From the NCBI RefSeq assembly GCF_008124885.1, contig NZ_VNHX01000003.1, forward strand, positions 216,813 to 280,812: a DNA stretch of 64,000 nt, written 5' to 3'. Shown piece after piece: positions 44,170 through 51,986 of this stretch. The notes under the pieces are model-generated. The model saw only the letters and a list, made by a program, of their open reading frames with translations. It did not search any database and had not been told where the DNA came from. The first letter of the stretch is position 1; the number at the start of each line of letters is the position of its first letter. A program made the position numbers and the translations under genes. The stretch comes from Sphingobacterium allocomposti. Lineage in GTDB: Bacteria > Bacteroidota > Bacteroidia > Sphingobacteriales > Sphingobacteriaceae.

Positions 44170-45105
44170 GTGAATATCGCCGTATTATCGACGAATAGAA
44201 ATCTCTATTCTACAAAACGCTTGGTTGAGGCCGCAGAATCCCGTGGTCACCGATGCCAGGTTATAGATCATAGCAAATGTTATGTAGGCATCCAACAAGG
44301 GAAACCAACTATCCATTACAAAGGACAGGACATATCCCATATCGACGCCATCATTCCACGCATCGGATCATCATTGACGTTTTACGGTTCTGCCATTGTT
44401 CGCCAGTTCGAAGTAATGAACGTTGTATCGGCGAATCCTAGCCAGGCTATCACACGATCGCGGGACAAACTCCGCTGTATGCAAATCCTGTCAGGAGCTG
44501 GACTAGGCTTGCCTATAACAGGGTTCGCCCGCTCTGTCTCCGATGTGGACGATCTTATCAGCATGGTGGGAGGAGCCCCGCTGGTCATCAAGTTGCTTGA
44601 AGGCACACAAGGCATAGGCGTCGTACTCGCTGAGACGAAAAAGGCGGCTTCTTCCGTGATCGAAGCGTTTTATGGCCTCGGAAATAATATTCTGATCCAG
44701 GAGTATATCAAAGAAGCGAAAGGAACAGACATCCGCGCTTTTGTTGTAGACGGAAAGGTCGTAGGCGCAATGAAGCGTACGGCTAAAGAAGGCGAATTTC
44801 GCTCGAATTTACACCGTGGCGGGACCGCGGAAGTCGTCAAATTATCGCGGGCAGAAAAGGAAACGGCCATCTCAGCAGCAAAAGCTATGGGTCTAACCGT
44901 CGCGGGGGTAGACATGCTGCCTTCTTCACGGGGCCCATTGATCTTGGAAGTGAACTCCTCACCGGGCCTCGAAGGTATCGAAACCGCTACGGGCAAGGAC
45001 ATAGCCACCGAAGTCATCAAATACTTGGAAGGGCAGCACAGCGCCAAGCAAGCTTCTGGACCGATAGTTAACAAGCGGAAAGTAAAAAAAGAAAGCAAGC
45101 TGTAA
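44170..45105 (+). CDS. rimK: RimK-family ATP-grasp L-glutamate ligase
   Basis: 311 residues with a GTG start. ATP-grasp features: [14 protein letters not shown], the ATP-binding [18 protein letters not shown], and metal ligands near [28 protein letters not shown]. RimK adds glutamates to the C-terminus of ribosomal protein S6 and can also make poly-alpha-glutamate. The C-terminal 25 residues are a lysine-rich tail. It is encoded with the protease just upstream. Confidence 0.93.
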   Translation: MNIAVLSTNRNLYSTKRLVEAAESRGHRCQVIDHSKCYVGIQQGKPTIHYKGQDISHIDAIIPRIGSSLTFYGSAIVRQFEVMNVVSANPSQAITRSRDKLRCMQILSGAGLGLPITGFARSVSDVDDLISMVGGAPLVIKLLEGTQGIGVVLAETKKAASSVIEAFYGLGNNILIQEYIKEAKGTDIRAFVVDGKVVGAMKRTAKEGEFRSNLHRGGTAEVVKLSRAEKETAISAAKAMGLTVAGVDMLPSSRGPLILEVNSSPGLEGIETATGKDIATEVIKYLEGQHSAKQASGPIVNKRKVKKESKL

Positions 45106-45324
45106 CGCTCCGCCCGTCAATGAGCAACTTTTTGACGCGTATGACTCCTTCCGAAAAAACTGTCTTCGTTTAACGCTGTTCTACGGTAAGTCCAACTTTC
45201 TTTTCACCAGTGGGGATGAACATAATTGTTCCCCCGTGCGGCCATGGGGAATTGACAAGTTCACGGCTTCTATTTTAATCTTTTCAGGGATGTATTATGC
45301 CAGCATAGTATTAATTTGTATATT

Positions 45325-45332
45325 TATCTTTG
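45325..45332 (+). promoter_or_regulatory. -7 element upstream of the Fe-S operon
   Basis: TATCTTTG, 20 bp before the ATG of the membrane Fe-S protein. The -33 element was not found at the right spacing. Confidence 0.45.
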
Positions 45333-45352
45333 TGAGAACCTGATGCAAACTT

Positions 45353-46645
45353 ATGATAAGTCAACTCCTTTTCTTCTGCTTATTTTTTGCCGCAATCGTA
45401 CTGTTTACGGTTAACGCACGGCGAATCTATAGAAATATAACCCTAGGCAAATCCATAGACTGCAGCGACAACCCGCAGAAACGCATAAAGACGATGTTGC
45501 TGGTAGCGTTCGGACAGAAGAAGATGTTCAAAAATATACTGCCTGCGGTGTTGCATCTTTTCGTCTATCTGGGTTTTTGCATCATCAATATCGAAATGTT
45601 GGAAATTATTATCGACGGACTATTTGGAACGCACCGTGTTTTCTCTTCCGCCGGAAACATTTACAATATGCTGATTTATTCGTTTGAACTGCTCGCGTTC
45701 GCGGTATTAACCAGCTGCTTTATATTTCTGACACGAAGAAATGTTTCACGTATATACCGTTTCCGCGGCCGCGAGCTAACGGCCTGGCCTAAAACGGATG
45801 CCAACATTATTCTGGTCACCGAAATTTTGTTGATGACCGCATTTCTTTTTATGAATGCGGCCGACTTCAAACTCCAGCAATTAGGGTTCACGAACTACCA
45901 CCAAGCTGGGGCGTTTCCGATAAGCCAATATCTACAAGGCCTCCTACCGGATACGCCCAGCTCCCTTGTAACAATCGAGCGGTTCTGTTGGTGGTTTCAC
46001 ATTATCGGCGTACTGGCCTTCCTGAACTATCTTCCACTCTCCAAACACTTACATATCATCCTCGCGTTCCCGAACACCTACTTCAGTAAACTGGCTCCCA
46101 AAGGAAAGTTCGAGAACATGGCATCTGTAACCGGAGAGGTAAGGGCCATGCTGGATCCCTCCGTCGCTCCGCCCGCCGGTGAGATCTCACGCTTCGGAGT
46201 TAAGGACGTCCATGATTTAACATGGAAAAACCTGTTAGATGCCTACACATGCACGGAATGTGGACGATGTACGGCCGCATGTCCGGCAAATATAACAGGG
46301 AAGCTGCTTTCACCCCGTAAAATTATGATGGACACCCGCGACCGGCTGGAAGAAGTAGGACGCAACATCGATAAAAATGGAAGCTTTCAGGACGACAGCA
46401 AGTCGCTTATAGATCATTATATCAGCCGGGAGGAAATCTGGGCCTGCACAACATGCAATGCCTGTGTAGAACAATGCCCTGTAAACATCAATCCGCTGGA
46501 GATTATTATGGGACTTAGACAATACGCGATTATGGAAGAATCCATGGCACCTGCAAGCATAAATGCCATGTTTAGCAACCTGGAGAATAACGGAGCTCCA
46601 TGGAAATATGCACAGGCAGATCGCGCAAATTGGACACACATGTAA
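45353..46645 (+). CDS. Membrane 4Fe-4S heterodisulfide-reductase-like subunit
   Basis: 430 residues: about five membrane helices in the first 230 residues, then two 4Fe-4S motifs, CTECGRCTAACP (about 300-311) and CTTCNACVEQCP (about 364-375). The N-terminal part resembles the haem-b-type membrane domain of nitrate reductase gamma/HdrE-like proteins. With the CCG protein downstream it forms a membrane electron-transfer pair, perhaps linking quinones to a cytoplasmic acceptor; the partner enzyme is not encoded here. Confidence 0.87.
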   Translation: MISQLLFFCLFFAAIVLFTVNARRIYRNITLGKSIDCSDNPQKRIKTMLLVAFGQKKMFKNILPAVLHLFVYLGFCIINIEMLEIIIDGLFGTHRVFSSAGNIYNMLIYSFELLAFAVLTSCFIFLTRRNVSRIYRFRGRELTAWPKTDANIILVTEILLMTAFLFMNAADFKLQQLGFTNYHQAGAFPISQYLQGLLPDTPSSLVTIERFCWWFHIIGVLAFLNYLPLSKHLHIILAFPNTYFSKLAPKGKFENMASVTGEVRAMLDPSVAPPAGEISRFGVKDVHDLTWKNLLDAYTCTECGRCTAACPANITGKLLSPRKIMMDTRDRLEEVGRNIDKNGSFQDDSKSLIDHYISREEIWACTTCNACVEQCPVNINPLEIIMGLRQYAIMEESMAPASINAMFSNLENNGAPWKYAQADRANWTHM

Positions 46646-46654
46646 GATTAAATT

Positions 46655-47449
46655 ATGACATCTACTTTTCATATACCAACGGTGGCAGAAATGCAGGCAA
46701 AAGGCGAAACACCTGACATCCTCTTCTGGGTCGGCTGTGCCGGTAGCTTCGACGAGCGGGCCCAGCGTATCACCAAAGACATCTGTAAAATATTGAACCA
46801 CGTAGGCATAAAATACGCAATACTGGGCGTAGAGGAAAGCTGCACCGGAGATCCTGCAAAACGTGCCGGCAATGAATTTCTTTTTCAGATGCAGGCGATG
46901 ACGAATATCCAGGTGCTTCAGGGATATGCCATAAAAAAGATCGTTACGGCGTGTCCGCATTGCTTTAACACGATAAAGAACGAATATCCGGGGCTGGGTG
47001 GACATTTCGACGTTATACACCACACGCAGCTGATACAGTCGTTGATAGACGAAGGAAAATTAAGGCCAGCAGATGGTCATGAGTTCAAAGGAAAACGAAT
47101 CACTTATCACGACCCCTGCTATCTGGGCCGGGCAAATGAAGTATATGAAGCGCCAAGGAAGGCCCTTGAAGTTCTTGACGCTGAGCTCGTCGAGCTTAAA
47201 CGTTGCCGAAGTAACGGCTTATGTTGCGGCGCCGGAGGTGCACAGATGTTTAAAGAGCCAGAACCCGGCCGGAAAGACGTCAATATTGAGCGCACCGAAG
47301 AGATCATTTCAACGGAAGCCAACGTGGTGGCCGCCGCCTGTCCTTTCTGCATGACGATGCTACGCGACGGCATGAAGGCAAAAGAAAAAGAACTGGATAT
47401 TCAGGTGCTTGATATCGCTGAAATAACCGCTAAAGCAAACCGTCTTTAG
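46655..47449 (+). CDS. CCG-domain Fe-S protein (HdrB/GlpC-like)
   Basis: 264 residues with two cysteine-rich CCG-type repeats: WVGCAGSFDERAQ with EESCTGDPAKRAG and ACPHCFNTIK, then HDPCYLGRANEVYE and NGLCCGAGGAQMF. Such domains bind an unusual 4Fe-4S cluster and pass electrons in heterodisulfide reductases and lactate- or glycerol-3-phosphate-utilising complexes. It starts 9 bp after the membrane Fe-S gene, so the two are one unit. Confidence 0.9.
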   Translation: MTSTFHIPTVAEMQAKGETPDILFWVGCAGSFDERAQRITKDICKILNHVGIKYAILGVEESCTGDPAKRAGNEFLFQMQAMTNIQVLQGYAIKKIVTACPHCFNTIKNEYPGLGGHFDVIHHTQLIQSLIDEGKLRPADGHEFKGKRITYHDPCYLGRANEVYEAPRKALEVLDAELVELKRCRSNGLCCGAGGAQMFKEPEPGRKDVNIERTEEIISTEANVVAAACPFCMTMLRDGMKAKEKELDIQVLDIAEITAKANRL

Positions 47450-47729
47450 CGGGCCCCTTCACCAACTAAAACAGCGTCTTCGTTAAGAAATGCCTGCGAC
47501 GTACGCTGTTTAGCGCAACTCTTCATCCGCTACTCCGCGCGGGAATATACCTCGGATTGCCTTGCCTTCCGGAGCCTTGGGATCTGCATCATCCTCCCCC
47601 TCCCCATCGGAATACTACGCGGATCCCTGCATTCCAAAAAGCAACGTAACATAACCTAAACATAACACATACATAACGAGCAGTTAACAATATTTCAGTC
47701 TCTTGCTCCCATATTCAAACGCACGCTAA

Positions 47730-48689
47730 ATGGATGTTTCTACTATTGTTATGTATCTGGGCTTTGTATTAGCTTCGTATTCTGTCGTGGGCAATGACAC
47801 GATACAGACGCTGGGCACCTTTTTAAGCTCCAACGAACGGAAGAAGTGGTGGGTATTATGGGCCTTCGCCGGCAGCATCCTGACGTTTACTCTCCTTTTC
47901 GGATACTTTAATTATGGAGGAGACGTATCCTATGGCCGCCTGGAAAAGTACCCCTTGCCGACGCCGTTAGCCTGGTATTTTATCCTGCCGCCTATTATTT
48001 TACTTTTCCTAACGCGGACAGGCATCCCGGTGAGCACTTCCTTTCTAATTCTCACATTCTTCAATCCGGAAAATCTCCGCGACATGATTACCAAGTCGCT
48101 GTGGGGTTACATCGTGGCATTTCTCGCCGCTGTTGCACTTTACCTTATCATTTCAAAATTGTTGGAAAGAAAGTTTATAGAAAACCCGGCGACCAGAAGA
48201 GCGGGCGAAATATGGACCATTCTCCAATGGGTGTCTACGGGCTTTCTATGGTCGCAATGGCTTATTCAGGACTTTGCCAACATTTATGTGTATCTTCCGC
48301 GGCCTTTGAACCCGTGGCAACTGGCACTTTCGTTAATGGTAATGCTTGCGCTGCTAGCTTATATAATCGCTTCAAAAGGCGGTAGCATCCAAAATATTGT
48401 AAAATCGAAGACCAACACCGTCGACATTCGCTCAGCCACGATAATAGATTTTTCTTACGGCATCATCCTCTTTTTCTTTAAAGAATTAAACAATATCCCG
48501 ATGAGCACCACATGGGTTTTTATCGGAATCCTGGCAGGCAGGGAAATAGCCATCAACTTTATGCTACGTAAAAACGAGAGCCGCCGACGTATGTTTAGAA
48601 ACCTCGGAATGGACTTGGTCAAGGTAGTGATAGGTCTAGTTGTTAGCATAATCTTAGTTTATGTAGTTAAGTATTTGGCGGCGGCGTAA
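47730..48689 (+). CDS. PiT-like integral membrane transporter (divergent)
   Basis: 319 residues with about eight membrane helices. Two internally related motifs recall inorganic phosphate (PiT/SLC20) transporters: VVGNDTIQTLGTFL near residues 20-33 (compare GANDVANAFG) and, in each half, a PVSTSF or PMSTTW turn (TGIPVSTSFLILTF, LNNIPMSTTWVFIGILAGREIA). Substrate unknown; phosphate or an anion is a reasonable guess. It lies 65 bp before the universal stress protein gene on the same strand. Confidence 0.7.
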   Translation: MDVSTIVMYLGFVLASYSVVGNDTIQTLGTFLSSNERKKWWVLWAFAGSILTFTLLFGYFNYGGDVSYGRLEKYPLPTPLAWYFILPPIILLFLTRTGIPVSTSFLILTFFNPENLRDMITKSLWGYIVAFLAAVALYLIISKLLERKFIENPATRRAGEIWTILQWVSTGFLWSQWLIQDFANIYVYLPRPLNPWQLALSLMVMLALLAYIIASKGGSIQNIVKSKTNTVDIRSATIIDFSYGIILFFFKELNNIPMSTTWVFIGILAGREIAINFMLRKNESRRRMFRNLGMDLVKVVIGLVVSIILVYVVKYLAAA

Positions 48690-48754
48690 ATGACCTGACA
48701 CGACACGTCGGCTATCGCCGGTCCACAGCACTATTGACATTTAAAGTTATCCCA

Positions 48755-49597
48755 ATGAACTGTATACTTTTTCCCACCGACTTCTCCACCGCATCGCTCA
48801 ATGCCTTCGGTTACGCGCTAAAATACGCCAAAACAACGCAGGCAAAACTTATCGTGTATCATTGCTTCACTCCCGGGGCCGATATAAGCGAAGAGATGCA
48901 GGCGATTTACGAAAGGGTAGATATAGAAAATTTCCGATCAAAAAAAGACCGGTTTCCGCCCTTCGAAAATCTAATTCAACGGCTTAACCTGGCCGGTGTG
49001 AAAGTAAAGTATGTGGTGGAGGAAGGCCCGTTTATTGACACGTTTAAGGCATACGTCGCCCGCAAAGAGGATAAAATCGACCTGGTGATTATGGGAACTC
49101 AAGCAGCAAAAGCTGGTATGTTCGACATCTTTATGGAAACAAATACCTCCGTCATTCTCGAAGAAATCAACAAGCCCGTTCTCGCTATACCGGAACGGGC
49201 TTCCTTTGACGGAGCCATAGATAATATAGTCTTTTTGGTCGACTACAAAGAAGACGAAAAAGGCCCACTTTCCCAAGTTATGAAGACCTGCGAAGCGTTT
49301 GGTGCCAAACTCCACATCTTACACTTCGATCTAGCCCATGGAGAGTCTATCGTTCCGCTGATGGACAGGTTTAAGAAATCATTGCCTTTCGGCGTCACAG
49401 ACGATGTAATCTTCCGTTCTATTGATACAATCAATCTAAAAGCATCCCTTTCGGATTATTGCAAAACAAACTATGTGGATATGGTATGCTTAGTCAATCA
49501 TAAGCGAAACTTCTATCAACGCCTATTTTCCCTTAGCCTGACACAGGATCTGTTACGCAATATTGACGTACCTATTATGGCGATTTACAATGAGTGA
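48755..49597 (+). CDS. Universal stress protein with two UspA domains
   Basis: About 280 residues from ATG 48755. The first UspA domain (1-145) begins ILFPTDFSTASLNAFGYALKYAK and holds a VIMGTQAAKAG segment; the second (about 150-280) begins NIVFLVDYKEDEKG and ends LRNIDVPIMAIYNE. The G-x2-G-x9-GS ATP signature is degenerate, so nucleotide binding is uncertain. The role is general stress survival, location cytoplasmic. No operon partner beyond the PiT-like gene. Confidence 0.85.
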   Translation: MNCILFPTDFSTASLNAFGYALKYAKTTQAKLIVYHCFTPGADISEEMQAIYERVDIENFRSKKDRFPPFENLIQRLNLAGVKVKYVVEEGPFIDTFKAYVARKEDKIDLVIMGTQAAKAGMFDIFMETNTSVILEEINKPVLAIPERASFDGAIDNIVFLVDYKEDEKGPLSQVMKTCEAFGAKLHILHFDLAHGESIVPLMDRFKKSLPFGVTDDVIFRSIDTINLKASLSDYCKTNYVDMVCLVNHKRNFYQRLFSLSLTQDLLRNIDVPIMAIYNE

Positions 49598-49759
49598 TCT
49601 GTAAGACAGCAAGTGCAGTACACAATACCGACCGGCCGTTCACAGCATTACTGTTTGTGAATGCAAAAGCTGCTGCTTAAAAAAGAGGCTTCTATATGGG
49701 CGGCGAACGGCACGTCAGACGCCGTACTCTTTCCTACATAGTGTTGAGTCAGTAGTCAT
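49598..49759. other. Spacer before the fourth sRNA copy
   Basis: 162 bp following the universal stress gene. No reading frame or regulatory motif was recognised. The rest of the 416-bp gap up to the tRNA holds the sRNA copy and a hairpin. Confidence 0.4.
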
Positions 49760-49828
49760 TAAAAAAGGTTTCCAAACGGGGAGAATGGAAACCTTAGCTA
49801 ACCAATTATAAACCTGAGTTCTTATGAT
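49760..49828 (-). ncRNA. Putative small RNA, fourth copy with compensatory stem change
   Basis: On the minus strand the sequence again gives AGGTTTATAATTGGTTAGC, a hairpin with the identical loop TTCTCCCCGTT, and a T-run. The stem here is AAGGTTTCCA/TGGAAACCTT, where one T-A pair of the 17.6 and 17.8 kb copies has become C-G on both sides. The promoter differs: GATATTTG at 49833-49840 resembles -7, and the palindrome is missing. The 5' ATCATAA is retained. Independent conservation at a second locus supports a functional RNA. Confidence 0.65.
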
Positions 49829-49966
49829 ATAACAAATATCAAAAACAAATCCGATAAATAAAAGTAAATCTACAGATTTAGTAGATCTTATTTAAGAAAT
49901 GAGAAAATTGTACTTGGAGAGGGCATCTTAGTAACAGACTCCGGCTCACCTCCAGAGTATAACAGC

Positions 49967-50010
49967 AGCAAAAAAAAAAGAGATCAAATACGATCTCTTT
50001 TTTTTTGCTG
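49967..50010. terminator. Hairpin terminator downstream of tRNA-Leu
   Basis: A long stem of GCA, A-run and AGAGATC pairing with GATCTCT, T-run and GC around a six-base loop. With A-rich and T-rich arms it can end transcription in both directions. For the minus-strand tRNA it follows 3 bp after the 3' end. Confidence 0.75.
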
Positions 50011-50013
50011 TCG

Positions 50014-50097
50014 TGCCCAGGAGCAGATTCGAACTGCCACGCCCTTGCGAGCGCCACCCCCTCAAGATGGTGCGTCTACCAATTTCGCCACCTGGGC
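50014..50097 (-). tRNA. tRNA-Leu (GAG anticodon)
   Basis: 84 nt class II tRNA. Acceptor GCCCAGG pairs with CCTGGGC, followed by the discriminator A. D-arm GCGAAATTGGTAGACGC; anticodon stem CCATC/GGTGG with loop TTGAGGG (anticodon GAG); a long variable arm and TTCGAAT in the T-arm. CCA is not encoded. Confidence 0.95.
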
Positions 50098-50161
50098 ATT
50101 TGCGTTAGCAAAAGTAATGCTTTTTGGGACATTTGGAAAGACTTTCCTGCAAAATTATCAA

Positions 50162-51040
50162 CTATTTCTGTAAGTTATTGTCTATCAAAGTCTGAATAAT
50201 TCCATCCACTAGTCCTACACGCGGAGCCACTATATTCTTTAAGTGACCAACCTTCATGATCGTCAAAAAAATCTCAGCGGCTGGGATGATCACATCGGCA
50301 CGATCTTGTTTCAGCCCCAAAACATGTATGCGATCCTTCAACGAATACGAGTTGAGATATTGATAGATTGCCTTCAATTTCGCGTAGGACATAGGCTTGT
50401 CCATCTTTTCGTTAGCAATGCGGGATAACTTATTGATATTGCCGCCAGTCCCGATTCCATGGATATTTTTATAAATTTTAGTATTTTCCCTGACCCATCG
50501 TTTCATCTCTTCCCAAGTCTCAGGACTGTCCTGATTATCAAGAATACGGATGGTACCAAGGTTAAACGACCTGGATTCAACGAGTTGCGCGTTGGCAAAC
50601 AAGGAGATCTCGGTACTCCCCCCTCCTACGTCAATATATAGATATACCTTACTTTTATCCATATTATCCTGAAGGTGGCTATTATAAATAATTTTCGCTT
50701 CTTTCGCTCCATCGATAATCTCGATGTCAACGCCCACTTTTTTACACGCTTCCACAATATCGGCACCATTATCAGCGTCCCGCATCGCAGATGTTGCGCA
50801 AGCCATATAGTCTGTAACTCTATATACATCCATCAAATTACGGAAGGCCTGCATTGTCTTCACCATATTCTCAAACTTGGGTTTCGAAATGTGGTGATGT
50901 ATAAAGGCATCATCGCCCAAACGTAAAGGCACACGGATTAGCGCTTCCTTTTTAAACTCGACGGGATTACTCTCCTGATTTACTTCTGCGATTAGTAACC
51001 TAACCGCATTCGATCCAATATCTATAGCTCCGTATCTCAC
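50162..51040 (-). CDS. ppx: Exopolyphosphatase (Ppx/GppA family)
   Basis: 292 residues, the short Ppx/GppA form without the C-terminal HD domain. Phosphate-binding motifs: YGAIDIGSNAVRLLI, ATSAMRDADNG, YIDVGGGSTEISLF and HGIGTGGNINKLS. It removes phosphate from polyphosphate or from pppGpp. Transcribed alone, its promoter region contains no clear consensus. Its 3' end is 64 bp from the tRNA-Leu gene. Confidence 0.92.
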   Translation of the reverse strand: MRYGAIDIGSNAVRLLIAEVNQESNPVEFKKEALIRVPLRLGDDAFIHHHISKPKFENMVKTMQAFRNLMDVYRVTDYMACATSAMRDADNGADIVEACKKVGVDIEIIDGAKEAKIIYNSHLQDNMDKSKVYLYIDVGGGSTEISLFANAQLVESRSFNLGTIRILDNQDSPETWEEMKRWVRENTKIYKNIHGIGTGGNINKLSRIANEKMDKPMSYAKLKAIYQYLNSYSLKDRIHVLGLKQDRADVIIPAAEIFLTIMKVGHLKNIVAPRVGLVDGIIQTLIDNNLQK

Positions 51041-51203
51041 AGATTAGCTCTTTTGAATTAGTTGTTGATGTTAAATTTTACAATAATAAAAAATCAAATA
51101 TTAATATAGTGTTAAGTTATCTATAGATTTATAAAAACAGATACGTCTTGTGCCAAATAGACCTGATCAAGGTGTGAGAAGCTGAATGGGGAATATTAAA
51201 AAA

Positions 51204-51223
51204 GGGAACGCTTTGACGTTCCC
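51204..51223 (-). terminator. Intrinsic terminator after the lipoprotein gene
   Basis: Stem GGGAACG/CGTTCCC around a six-base loop; read on the minus strand it ends in a T-run (A-run just upstream on the plus strand). It ends the His-rich lipoprotein transcript. Confidence 0.8.
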
Positions 51224-51246
51224 TTTTCTGATATTATGACTTCTCA

Positions 51247-51846
51247 TTAATGATGAGCGTGCGCGTCTTCTTTACCACCGGCAAGTTTAAATAACTCGGC
51301 CACTTTTTCTTCGTTGGCTACAGCAAAGTCACGAAGTCCTCTGTTGGTGTTACGGGTTAACCTCTGAAACTGTTCCTTTATGATCGCCGACTCGTGCTGA
51401 ACATGTTGCACATAAGAAGCGTCCGAAAAGGCGTGACCGTGGCCTGCAGCCGCTTGGATGCTTCCTGAGTCAGCTTCGTGAACATGCGCCCCATTAGTCG
51501 CATCTTGTTGAACAGCCACGAATGTTTCGCTATCTTTAACCGGAAAGTCTACTTGGTATTGAGTGGCTAGACTGTCCAACGCCGGAATCAGCTCTCCGTA
51601 CACTTCTTTAACCTTAGCCGCCAATTGCCGAACTTCAGAAGAAGTGGCTATAGTTTCAACATGCGCCGCATAATCCTTTTCATATACGACCTTCGCGCCT
51701 ACCAATTTAAAAAATTGAAATGCATCGCCGTCCACCAAGCTGGTGTGGGTAAACTTTAGTTGGTTTTCCTTGGCAGTATTAGGACTACAAGATACCAAAA
51801 AAGCACCCGCGCATATACCTGCAACAATTAAAGTATTTAATTTCAT
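51247..51846 (-). CDS. His-rich lipoprotein (DUF4142-like, hypothetical)
   Basis: 199 residues with a lipobox (AFLVSC, lipidated Cys near 20). The mature part is helical and recalls DUF4142-type proteins. A middle segment carries scattered His (HVHEADSG, GHGHAFSDASYVQHVQHE), and the protein ends in AHAHH, suggesting metal binding. No partner gene nearby; single-gene unit with its own terminator at 51204. Confidence 0.75.
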   Translation of the reverse strand: MKLNTLIVAGICAGAFLVSCSPNTAKENQLKFTHTSLVDGDAFQFFKLVGAKVVYEKDYAAHVETIATSSEVRQLAAKVKEVYGELIPALDSLATQYQVDFPVKDSETFVAVQQDATNGAHVHEADSGSIQAAAGHGHAFSDASYVQHVQHESAIIKEQFQRLTRNTNRGLRDFAVANEEKVAELFKLAGGKEDAHAHH

Positions 51847-51986
51847 CTCCTTAGTATTTATGCCACAAACTTAGATAAATTTGCTTTTATATACAATTAT
51901 AAAAGCTTCAATGTGACAAATCACCCGCCATCGGTGGTTGTGTTTCCCCGTTAACGGATGATTTGTTGCTCCGACGCTGCTATTCA

